Shown here one piece after another: positions 1 through 6,673 of a stretch of DNA of 38,307 nucleotides; the stretch's first letter is position 1; every line of letters begins with the position of its first letter. The position numbers were made by a program, and so were the translations under genes. The notes beneath the pieces are model-generated. The model ran no database searches. It saw only the letters and a program-made list of their open reading frames with translations, and had not been told where the DNA came from. The DNA is from Syntrophomonadaceae bacterium (GTDB taxonomy: Bacteria; Bacillota; Dethiobacteria; DTU022), in assembly GCA_007121075.1 (NCBI GenBank), contig SKMK01000008.1:1-38307 (forward strand), written 5' to 3'.

Positions 1-44
1 AATTTACTTAAAAATTTCAGGGACACAAAAATTTAGGTCTGCTA

Positions 45-73
45 TTGACAAGATTTTGTGCCATGCATATAAT
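45..73 (+). promoter_or_regulatory. Sigma-A promoter of the leuS T-box transcript
   Basis: TTGACA at 45-50 and TATAAT at 68-73 are both perfect consensus hexamers with a 17-bp spacer. Transcription would start near position 80, just before the T-box leader. This is the only good promoter seen upstream of both the embedded tRNA gene and leuS, so the two probably share it. Confidence 0.85.
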
Positions 74-264
74 GTTTAGTGTACTCGAGGTGCCCAATAC
101 CTTTCGATGAAGGGAAGCAGTAAGCAGGGAAGTTTCCCAGAGAGCCGGAACCTGGTGAAATCCGGCAGGCGGAACTGCTGAACTCGTCCCGGAGAAGCGG
201 CGGTGAACTGAGATTAGCTGCTGCCGTAAAGCCGGCGTTAACGGTTTGAGCGGGTAATGAGCGG

Positions 265-339
265 GGGGCTGTGGCGCAGTGGGAGCGCGCTTCCTTGGCA
301 TGGAAGAGGTCGCGGGTTCGACTCCCGCCAGCTCCACCA
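265..339 (+). tRNA. tRNA-Ala (anticodon GGC)
   Basis: A complete cloverleaf can be folded by eye. The acceptor arm GGGGCTG pairs with CAGCTCC and includes the G3-U70 pair that is the alanine identity signal. The D stem is GCGC/GCGC, the anticodon stem is CTTCC/GGAAG with loop TTGGCAT (anticodon GGC at 297-299), the T stem is GCGGG/CCCGC with a TTCGACT loop, and CCA is encoded at 337-339. The D loop is short at seven bases. The gene lies inside the leuS T-box leader and has no promoter of its own that I can see. Processing by RNase P would cut the leader RNA in two. Confidence 0.93.
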
Positions 340-377
340 TTATTTTCACCAATAAGGGTGGTACCGCGGGTATAATT

Positions 378-405
378 CCGTCCCTTAACCAGGACGGATT
401 TTTTT
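378..405 (+). terminator. T-box intrinsic terminator before leuS
   Basis: CCGTCC (378-383) pairs with GGACGG (392-397) over an eight-base loop and is followed by a run of seven T. Its 5' arm overlaps the 3' arm of the T-box antiterminator, as expected for this regulatory class. Confidence 0.85.
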
Positions 406-429
406 ATTCACTACGGGGGTAAATTATTG

Positions 430-2910
430 ATGAGCACCTACAATGCGACTCAGATCGAGGAAAAATGGCAAAAATTATGGGAAGAACAGGATTCATACCG
501 TTCCCGGGTTGACAGGTCGAAAACAAAGTATTATGTTTTGGAGATGTTCCCCTACCCGTCCGGGAAACTGCATATGGGGCATATGCGTGTATATTCCATC
601 GGCGATGTTTTGGCCCGCTACCTGCGGATGCGAGATTTTAATGTCATTCATCCCATGGGTTGGGATGCTTTTGGCCTGCCGGCCGAAAATGCCGCCATTG
701 AAAACAACGTCAATCCGGCGGAGTGGACCGCCCGTAATATTGAGCATATGAAACAACAGCAGAAAAGGCTGGGAGTCAGCTATGACTGGCACCGGGAAGT
801 GAATACCTCTTCCCCGGATTACTACCGCTGGTCGCAGTGGCTGTTCCTGTTGATGTATAAACGGGGCCTGGCTTACAAGAAAAAATCAGATGTTAACTGG
901 TGTGAAACTTGCGCCACGGTATTGGCCAACGAACAGGTCGAAAAGGGCCTGTGCTGGCGCTGTTCGAATGTTGTGGAAACCAGGGAACTGGAGCAATGGT
1001 TTCTACGCATTACCAATTACGCCGAAAGGCTGCTTAATGACCTTGATCAGCTTCCAGGCTGGCCGGAACGGGTAAAGCTGATGCAGCAGAACTGGATTGG
1101 CCGCAGTGAGGGTGCTGAAATTGCTTTCCGGGTCAAGGATTTTCCTGAAGAAGAAATCCGTACCTTTACCACCCGCCCCGATACCCTGTTTGGGGTTACC
1201 TACATGGTCCTGGCTCCCGAGCATCCCCTGGTCAGGCCCCTTGTGGAGGGGACGGACCGGGAAGAGGAAGTGCTTGATTTTGTGGCAAAAACCAGGCGGG
1301 AAAGCGAGATTGACCGGACTTCGGAAGAAGCGCCCAAAATCGGCCTTTTTACCGGCCGTTATGCCGTAAACCCGGTCAACGGGGAAGAAGTGCCGATCCT
1401 GGTGGGCAATTATGTCCTGATGGCATACGGGACGGGAGCGGTAATGGGTGTTCCGGCCCATGACCACAGGGATTTTGATTTTGCCAGGAAGTACTCTTTG
1501 CCGATCAGGGTAGTCATCCAGCCCGGGGACCGGGCGGAACTTGATCTGGAAACCATGGAAGAAGCTTATGTTGGTGAAGGATACATGGTCAACTCCGGTT
1601 CTTTCAACGGGACAGACAGCCGGGAGGGGATTAAAAAAGTAACCGCCTACCTGGAGGAACAGGGCCTCGGGAACTTCCGGGTGACCTACCGGATCCGCGA
1701 CTGGCTAATTTCCCGCCAGCGCTACTGGGGCGCGCCGATCCCGATCATTTACTGCGATCAGTGTGGCACCGTCCCGGCCCCGGAATCAGGCCTGCCTGTA
1801 GAACTGCCACTTGACGTGGAACTGTCAGGCAACCAGGTGCCCAGCCTGGCCCATTATCCCGCTTTTGTAGAGGCTAAATGCCCCGAGTGCGGAGGAGAAG
1901 CCACCCGGGAAACAGACACTATGGATACTTTTATTTGTTCATCCTGGTATTTCCTGCGTTTTACCAGCCCGAACTGTGATTATGCCCCCTTCGATCCGGA
2001 TGATGCTGATTACTGGATGCCGGTCGATCAATATATCGGGGGGATCGAACATGCCGTGCTCCACCTCCTTTATGCCCGCTTTTTCACCAAAGTCCTTTAT
2101 GATGCCGGCATGGTCAAGGTCATTGAGCCTTTTAACAGGCTCCTGGCCCAGGGTATGGTTTACAAGGACGGAGCAAAAATGTCCAAATCCAAGGGAAACG
2201 TGGTTACTCCAGACGAAATTGTAGAGCGTTTCGGTGCAGATACCGGGCGCCTTTTTATCCTCTTTGCTTCACCGCCTGAAAAGGACCTGGACTGGAACGA
2301 TCAGGGGGTTGAAGGCTGTCACCGCTTCCTGCGCAGGGTGTGGCGCCTGGTTGCAGACAGCTCCGCAGAGATTGATGCATCGCCGGGCAGGGCTGAAGAG
2401 GGAGAAAATGAAGCCGAGCTGCAGCGCAGCCTGCATGCCGCAATCAAAAAGGTGAGCGTCGATATTGAGGAACGCTTTAACTTTAACACCGCCATCAGTG
2501 CCATCATGGAGCTGGTCAACTCCATCTACGCCTACCGGCAGGCGATGGGCAGGGAAGGCTATAACCGTGAAATATTGCGTGAAGCTTTGGAAAAAACAGT
2601 GATCCTACTGGCCCCCTTTGCTCCTCACCTTGCCGAAGAATCATGGGAAATGCTGGGCTGTGAGGGAAGCGTGCACCGCCAGCACTGGCCCGCTTATGAT
2701 CCGCAAATGCTCGAAGTGGACCAGGTTGAAGTAGTAATCCAGATCAACGGCAAAGTGCGCGGCAGGATTACCGTGCCGACTGATTGCCCGGAAGATCAGC
2801 TTGTTGAAAAGGCGCGCAGCAGTGACCGGATCGGTGAACTGCTAGAGGGCAAGGAGATCGTCAAAGCGATCACCGTCCCCAACAAGCTGGTAAATCTAGT
2901 GGCCCGTTAA
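430..2910 (+). CDS. leuS: Leucine--tRNA ligase
   Basis: Class I aminoacyl-tRNA synthetase that charges tRNA-Leu with leucine in the cytoplasm, using ATP. The 826-residue length fits bacterial LeuRS. Visible marks are the HIGH-type signature PSGKLHMGHMR near residue 45, a zinc-type cysteine cluster (CETC, CWRC) near 160-180, the CP1 editing domain with TTRPDTLFG and the YGTGAVMGVPAHD stretch, a second CxxC cluster, KMSKSKGN near 580, and the C-terminal anticodon-binding domain ending with INGKVRG. I chose ATG 430 over an in-frame TTG three bases upstream because it gives about ten bases from the GGGGG ribosome site. Expression is presumably controlled by the T-box leader just upstream. No abnormality is seen in the protein. 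Confidence 0.97.
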   Translation: MSTYNATQIEEKWQKLWEEQDSYRSRVDRSKTKYYVLEMFPYPSGKLHMGHMRVYSIGDVLARYLRMRDFNVIHPMGWDAFGLPAENAAIENNVNPAEWTARNIEHMKQQQKRLGVSYDWHREVNTSSPDYYRWSQWLFLLMYKRGLAYKKKSDVNWCETCATVLANEQVEKGLCWRCSNVVETRELEQWFLRITNYAERLLNDLDQLPGWPERVKLMQQNWIGRSEGAEIAFRVKDFPEEEIRTFTTRPDTLFGVTYMVLAPEHPLVRPLVEGTDREEEVLDFVAKTRRESEIDRTSEEAPKIGLFTGRYAVNPVNGEEVPILVGNYVLMAYGTGAVMGVPAHDHRDFDFARKYSLPIRVVIQPGDRAELDLETMEEAYVGEGYMVNSGSFNGTDSREGIKKVTAYLEEQGLGNFRVTYRIRDWLISRQRYWGAPIPIIYCDQCGTVPAPESGLPVELPLDVELSGNQVPSLAHYPAFVEAKCPECGGEATRETDTMDTFICSSWYFLRFTSPNCDYAPFDPDDADYWMPVDQYIGGIEHAVLHLLYARFFTKVLYDAGMVKVIEPFNRLLAQGMVYKDGAKMSKSKGNVVTPDEIVERFGADTGRLFILFASPPEKDLDWNDQGVEGCHRFLRRVWRLVADSSAEIDASPGRAEEGENEAELQRSLHAAIKKVSVDIEERFNFNTAISAIMELVNSIYAYRQAMGREGYNREILREALEKTVILLAPFAPHLAEESWEMLGCEGSVHRQHWPAYDPQMLEVDQVEVVIQINGKVRGRITVPTDCPEDQLVEKARSSDRIGELLEGKEIVKAITVPNKLVNLVAR

Positions 2911-2955
2911 TATTTCTGCCAATTAGGAAAAAACAGGCAAATTGATGCCTTAACC

Positions 2956-2984
2956 TTGACATATTTATATTCAGGTTTTATAAT
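2956..2984 (+). promoter_or_regulatory. Sigma-A promoter of the Asp23-family gene
   Basis: TTGACA (2956-2961) and TATAAT (2979-2984) are perfect consensus hexamers with a 17-bp spacer. The predicted start near 2991 leaves an untranslated leader of roughly 135 bases before the gene at 3128. Confidence 0.85.
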
Positions 2985-3127
2985 TAATAGGTAAATAAGC
3001 TAGTTGCTTACTTAAAGCCCCGGGTTTTCTGCATAACTCAGATGTTGATAAGTTTTTACCTGGCATAACCGGCAGCAGTGGCGGTTATTGGCTACCCGTT
3101 TTATAAATCCTGAAAGGAGGAATTATA

Positions 3128-3580
3128 ATGACTGAAGAGGAAAAAAAAGGCAAAACTGAAAGCAAAACAGGTGGAAGTGGTGAAGCTGTACTAAAGCCGG
3201 ATCCATCAAAAGAAGGAGACAGCGTTAGAATATCTTCAGATGTGATTGCCGTTATAACCAGCCTTATATCCAGTGACATTCCTGGTATAGTCGGTTTGAG
3301 CGGTGGAGTGGTAGGCGGTATTGCTGAAAGGCTGGGCCGCCGTGATATGACCAAGGGAATCAAGGTGGATGTTAATGAAGACAGGGTAACTATAGATCTA
3401 AGTGTGATCGTTGAATATGGAAAATCTATAGTTGACTCAACCGATAAGCTGAAAAAAGAGATCCGCACCAATGTTGAAAAATCAACCGGGTTAACGGTTG
3501 AAGCCATTAACATCTATGTTCAGGGTATTAATGTCCCTGAAGAAGAATTAAAAGAAGAAGAATCTGGAGAAAAAAAATAA
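3128..3580 (+). CDS. Asp23/Gls24 family envelope stress response protein
   Basis: A 150-residue protein of the Asp23/Gls24 (DUF322) family, which is linked to cell-envelope stress and alkaline tolerance in Gram-positive bacteria; its biochemical role is not settled. The N-terminal 35 residues are charged and probably disordered. The family domain follows at about 38-135: VISLISSDIPGIVGLSG-like core, the VTIDLSVIVEYG strand and the ending VEAINIYVQGI(N)V. The C-terminus is glutamate and lysine rich. ATG 3128 is preceded by AAAGGAGG at 3113-3120. The gene stands alone between its own consensus promoter and a strong terminator, so it is probably monocistronic and well expressed. Confidence 0.92.
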   Translation: MTEEEKKGKTESKTGGSGEAVLKPDPSKEGDSVRISSDVIAVITSLISSDIPGIVGLSGGVVGGIAERLGRRDMTKGIKVDVNEDRVTIDLSVIVEYGKSIVDSTDKLKKEIRTNVEKSTGLTVEAINIYVQGINVPEEELKEEESGEKK

Positions 3581-3617
3581 CCTTTTCCCGGAATTAACTT
3601 AACCTCGCGGAGGAAAA

Positions 3618-3653
3618 CCCCGGCACCCTGAAAGAAGGGCGCCGGGGCTTTTT
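3618..3653 (+). terminator. Intrinsic terminator after the Asp23-family gene
   Basis: CCCCGGC-A-CCCT pairs with AGGG-C-GCCGGGG across a short loop and is followed by CTTTTT. The long G+C-rich stem and T run make this a strong rho-independent terminator. Confidence 0.9.
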
Positions 3654-3893
3654 GATGCGATTTGTAGTAAATCCCGGCAGTTGTTTCCGGGTTATTCCAG
3701 GCACTTACTTCCGGCTTGAAAATTGGTGAATTTGCCCTTCTTACAGGTTGCGGCCTGTTTCAGTTGCCGGGTTAAACCCGAGCCTCCCGCTTAAAAGACC
3801 ATAAGTTCCCCAAAAGCAGGGAAAATTGCCCGGCAGGGAGAATTATTTATACTTTAATATAATTAAATCTAAATGTCGGGAGATGGTGTCTAA
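3654..3893 (+). other. Intergenic region before comEA; weak promoter candidate only
   Basis: 240 bases with no coding sequence I can support. TTGCCC (3826-3831) and TATACT (3848-3853) have a 16-bp spacer and could be a weak promoter for the comEA operon; TATAAT also occurs at 3858-3863 but without a matching -35. The rest shows only short imperfect hairpins around CCCGG/CCGGG. Confidence 0.35.
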
Positions 3894-4478
3894 GTGGAAG
3901 GGAAAACTGCATTACGCGAGAAAGTAATCCTGGGAATACTGGCCCTGCTTTTAATTATCGGGGGAGCCTGGCGGGCGGTTGATATTTACCGGGATCCCGG
4001 CCCGGAAATAATGCGGGTTGATCATTATGAAACGAACGTCCAGCAGGAGGAAGCGCCCGACCCGGCATTGATCTCGGTCCATCTGGTCGGGGCAGTGAAG
4101 AGCCCCGGGGTATATCAGTTGCCTGAGGGATCAAGGGTCTATGAGCTGCTGGAGCTGGGCGGAGGATTTACCGGGGAGGCCGACCGGAAAAGCCTTAACC
4201 AGGCCAGGCCCCTGCTTGATGGTGAGCAGGTTTACGTCCACCGGGTGGGTGAAAACCCGCCTTCCAATCAGGGCACCGCCGGGGCCCTGATCAACATCAA
4301 CCAGGCTTCAGAATCGGAGTTAACTGCCCTGCCCGGCATCGGGGAAGTGAGAGCGACCCAGATCGTGCAGCACAGGGAAAAACATGGGTTTTTTAAGGCA
4401 AAAGAGGATATAATGGATGTAAGCGGAATTGGACAGGCTACCTTTGATAATTTTGCCGACATGATTACCATCTATTGA
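3894..4478 (+). CDS. comEA: Competence protein ComEA, helix-hairpin-helix DNA-binding protein
   Basis: Membrane-anchored DNA receptor of the natural transformation apparatus, which hands double-stranded DNA to the ComEC channel. The 194-residue protein has one N-terminal membrane helix (about 10-25), an extracellular SLBB-type domain at about 58-115 (VHLVGAVKSPGVYQLPEGSRV), a linker, and a C-terminal tandem HhH domain from about 132 (ININQASESELTALPGIG). The start is GTG 3894, placed after GGGAG at 3878-3882. It probably begins an operon with the phosphorylase and deoC genes downstream. The partner gene comEC is not adjacent but lies about 21 kb away at 25351. Confidence 0.93.
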   Translation: MEGKTALREKVILGILALLLIIGGAWRAVDIYRDPGPEIMRVDHYETNVQQEEAPDPALISVHLVGAVKSPGVYQLPEGSRVYELLELGGGFTGEADRKSLNQARPLLDGEQVYVHRVGENPPSNQGTAGALININQASESELTALPGIGEVRATQIVQHREKHGFFKAKEDIMDVSGIGQATFDNFADMITIY

Positions 4479-4544
4479 ACATTAATGTTTTGATGATGAC
4501 GGTTTGTGGTTGAGGAGTAATTGCCGGGGAGCGGGGAATCATTA

Positions 4545-5882
4545 ATGAGGATTTATGATCTAATTTTAAAAAAGCGCACCGGACGGGCCCTTTCAGAACA
4601 AGAGATCGAACACCTGGTGGCAGGTTACACAGAAGGTTCCATTCCAGATTACCAGATGGCGGCTTTTACCATGGCTGTTTTTTTCCAGGGCCTGTCCGAA
4701 AGTGAAACCCTTTCCTTAACCCGGGCTGTAGTTAATTCAGGTCAAAAAGTTAACCTTGATCATATTCCTGGAATCAAGGTCGACAAGCACAGTACCGGCG
4801 GGGTAGGTGATACCACCACCCTGGTTTTGGCACCCCTGGTGGCTGCCGCCGGAGTAAAGGTGCCCAAGTTGTCCGGGCGCGGGCTCGGGCACACCGGTGG
4901 GACTCTCGACAAGCTGGAATCGATACCCGGGTTTAATACCCGCCTTTCAGATACCGAACTGGCTGAAGCGGTTAACGAAACCGGGGTAGCGGTGGTCGCC
5001 CAGGGCCAAAACCTGGTTCCGGCCGATAAAAAACTTTATGCCTTGCGGGATGTTACCGCTACCGTGGACAGTATTTCCCTGATCGCAGCCAGCATCATGG
5101 CTAAAAAGCTGGCCATCGGTGCCGACGCCCTGGTCCTTGATGTCAAAGCCGGACAGGGTGCTTTTATGAAAGAAATAGAAGAGGCTTTTGAGCTGGCCCG
5201 GATCATGACTGCTATCGGCCGGGGGGCGGGGCGGGAAACGGCGGCAGTGATCAGCAGGATGGATCAGCCGCTTGGCAGGGCGGTAGGCAATGCCCTGGAA
5301 ATTAAAGAGGCCGTATTAGCCCTGCGCGGGGAGGGCCCTGCAGACCTGGAGAAGCTGTGTCTGGAGCTGGGTGGGTGGATGGTTTTTCTCGGCGGGAAAG
5401 CAGAAAGCCCGGACTCCGGAGGAGAAATGTTGAAGGAGCTGATTGAAAACGGGGCCGCCCTGGATAAATTCAAAACGATGGTTAAAAAGCAGGGTGGTGA
5501 CCTGAAAGCAATTAATGATTTTTCACTTTTGCCGGAAGCTGAGCAAAAAATCTTGGTTGCAGCAGATCGCAGCGGTTTTATCAGCAGCCTCGATGCCCTC
5601 AAGATCGGATCGGCTGTGGCAACCCTCGGGGCCGGGAGGCAGAAAAAAGATGATCCCATCGACCCGGCGGTTGGAATTATTTTAGAGAAAAAATTAGGTG
5701 ATCCTGTGAAGGCCGGTGACGGTCTGGCTGTAATTCATGCCCGGAGTGACAGCGGGGCAGAGTTGATTAAATTTGTCAAAAATACGGTCCATTCGGCCTA
5801 TGAATATTCTAATGAACCCGCTGCCGCACGGCCTTTAATCTGTGGATGGATTGACCGGGAAGGAGATGAACACCGTGTCTGA
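4545..5882 (+). CDS. pdp: Pyrimidine-nucleoside phosphorylase
   Basis: Splits uridine, thymidine or deoxyuridine with phosphate to give the free base and (deoxy)ribose 1-phosphate; cytoplasmic nucleoside salvage. The 445-residue product matches Bacillus Pdp along its full length: the start MRIYDLI, the phosphate-site signature KHSTGGVGDTTTLVLAPL near 80-97, SGRGLGHTGGTLDKLE, and KKLAIGADALVLDVKAG. I prefer ATG 4545 (GGGG about eight bases upstream) over an in-frame TTG at 4521, because MRIYDLI matches the family start. The stop overlaps the deoC start by eight bases. The exact choice between pyrimidine-specific Pdp and thymidine phosphorylase (deoA) cannot be made with certainty by eye. Confidence 0.93.
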   Translation: MRIYDLILKKRTGRALSEQEIEHLVAGYTEGSIPDYQMAAFTMAVFFQGLSESETLSLTRAVVNSGQKVNLDHIPGIKVDKHSTGGVGDTTTLVLAPLVAAAGVKVPKLSGRGLGHTGGTLDKLESIPGFNTRLSDTELAEAVNETGVAVVAQGQNLVPADKKLYALRDVTATVDSISLIAASIMAKKLAIGADALVLDVKAGQGAFMKEIEEAFELARIMTAIGRGAGRETAAVISRMDQPLGRAVGNALEIKEAVLALRGEGPADLEKLCLELGGWMVFLGGKAESPDSGGEMLKELIENGAALDKFKTMVKKQGGDLKAINDFSLLPEAEQKILVAADRSGFISSLDALKIGSAVATLGAGRQKKDDPIDPAVGIILEKKLGDPVKAGDGLAVIHARSDSGAELIKFVKNTVHSAYEYSNEPAAARPLICGWIDREGDEHRV

Positions 5883-6543
5883 GGACCTGGCCGGATACAT
5901 TGATCATACCCTGCTGAAGCCGGAAGCTACAAAGGAGGATATCATCAGGCTTTGCCGGGAAGCGCAGCAACACCACTTTTATGCCGTTTGTATTAACCCT
6001 TCCTATTTACCGGTTGCGGCAGCGGAACTGGCAGGGAGCGCGGTCAAGATTTGCATCGTGGTCGGTTTCCCCCTGGGGGCGACCACCACCGCGGCCAAGG
6101 CCTTTGAAACGGCCGAAGCGGTGCAAGGAGGAGCCGATGAGATTGATACGGTTATTCATGTCGGGGCTCTTAAGGGTGGATACAGTGAATATATAATGAA
6201 TGATATTTCAGCTGTGGTCCGGGCGGCGCAGGGAAAGACGGTCAAGGTAATTATTGAATCGGGCCTGCTTACCGACGATGAAAAGGTGCTGGCCTGCCGG
6301 TTGGCCGAGCAGGCGGGGGCCCGGATGGTAAAGAATTCAACCGGCTTTGGTCCGGGTGGCGCCACGGTTGCCGACATCAGTTTAATGCGTGAGGCGGTTG
6401 GGCCGGGAATGGAGATCAAAGCATCCGCCGGGGTCAGGACTGCAGAAACCGCCCGCAAGATGATTGAGGCCGGGGCACAGAGGATTGGGACCAGTTCCGG
6501 GGTAAAAATAGTAAGCAGGGATGATCCCGGAAGCAATGTTTAG
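5875..6543 (+). CDS. deoC: Deoxyribose-phosphate aldolase
   Basis: Class I aldolase that cleaves 2-deoxyribose 5-phosphate to glyceraldehyde 3-phosphate and acetaldehyde, finishing deoxynucleoside breakdown started by the phosphorylase just upstream. Catalytic residues can be placed: Asp91 in DEIDTVIHVG, Schiff-base Lys153 in VKNSTGFGPGGA, and Lys182 in EIKASAGVRT. The length of 222 residues is typical. I selected GTG 5875 because AAGGAG at 5860-5865 lies nine bases upstream; the in-frame ATG 5866 would directly touch that site. The start overlaps the upstream gene, which implies translational coupling. Confidence 0.94.
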   Translation: MSEDLAGYIDHTLLKPEATKEDIIRLCREAQQHHFYAVCINPSYLPVAAAELAGSAVKICIVVGFPLGATTTAAKAFETAEAVQGGADEIDTVIHVGALKGGYSEYIMNDISAVVRAAQGKTVKVIIESGLLTDDEKVLACRLAEQAGARMVKNSTGFGPGGATVADISLMREAVGPGMEIKASAGVRTAETARKMIEAGAQRIGTSSGVKIVSRDDPGSNV

Positions 6544-6584
6544 AAACAGGCAGGACAGGGTAACCATCATGGGGAAAAATAACT

Positions 6585-6613
6585 TTGACAAGGAAACATC
6601 TATTAGCTACAAT
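6585..6613 (+). promoter_or_regulatory. Sigma-A promoter of the UPF0182 gene
   Basis: TTGACA (6585-6590), 17-bp spacer, TACAAT (6608-6613). It lies between deoC and the UPF0182 gene and would give a leader of about 55 bases. Confidence 0.75.
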
Positions 6614-6673
6614 TACTACACGTAATCACTGACCGGTGAAATACCGGTATTTATTTTGTCGGGAGGGCTTGTT

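Larger units (their letters stand above)
80..405 (+). promoter_or_regulatory. T-box riboswitch leader (leucine, CUC specifier) of leuS, interrupted by a tRNA gene
   Basis: T-box leaders sense uncharged tRNA and control transcription termination. Seen here: the AGTA loop motif at 119-122, AGAGAG at 139-144, a putative specifier CTC (Leu) at 183-185 inside GAACTCG, stem II/III-like sequence to about 255, the T-box core AGGGTGGTACCGCGG at 355-369 with the tRNA-binding bulge TGGT at 359-362, and a terminator at 378-405. The antiterminator would pair AAGGG (354-358) with CCCTT (382-386). The downstream gene is leuS, which agrees with the specifier. The odd point is a full tRNA-Ala gene at 265-339, placed between the specifier domain and the antiterminator. 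CACC at 347-350 could also pair with GGTG at 357-360 and hide the TGG bulge. Confidence 0.85.

Noticed and set aside
17-352. Minus-strand frame of 111 residues containing VELAGVEPATSS
   Set aside because: This is the well-known false protein read from the antisense strand of a tRNA gene, here tRNA-Ala, plus T-box leader sequence.
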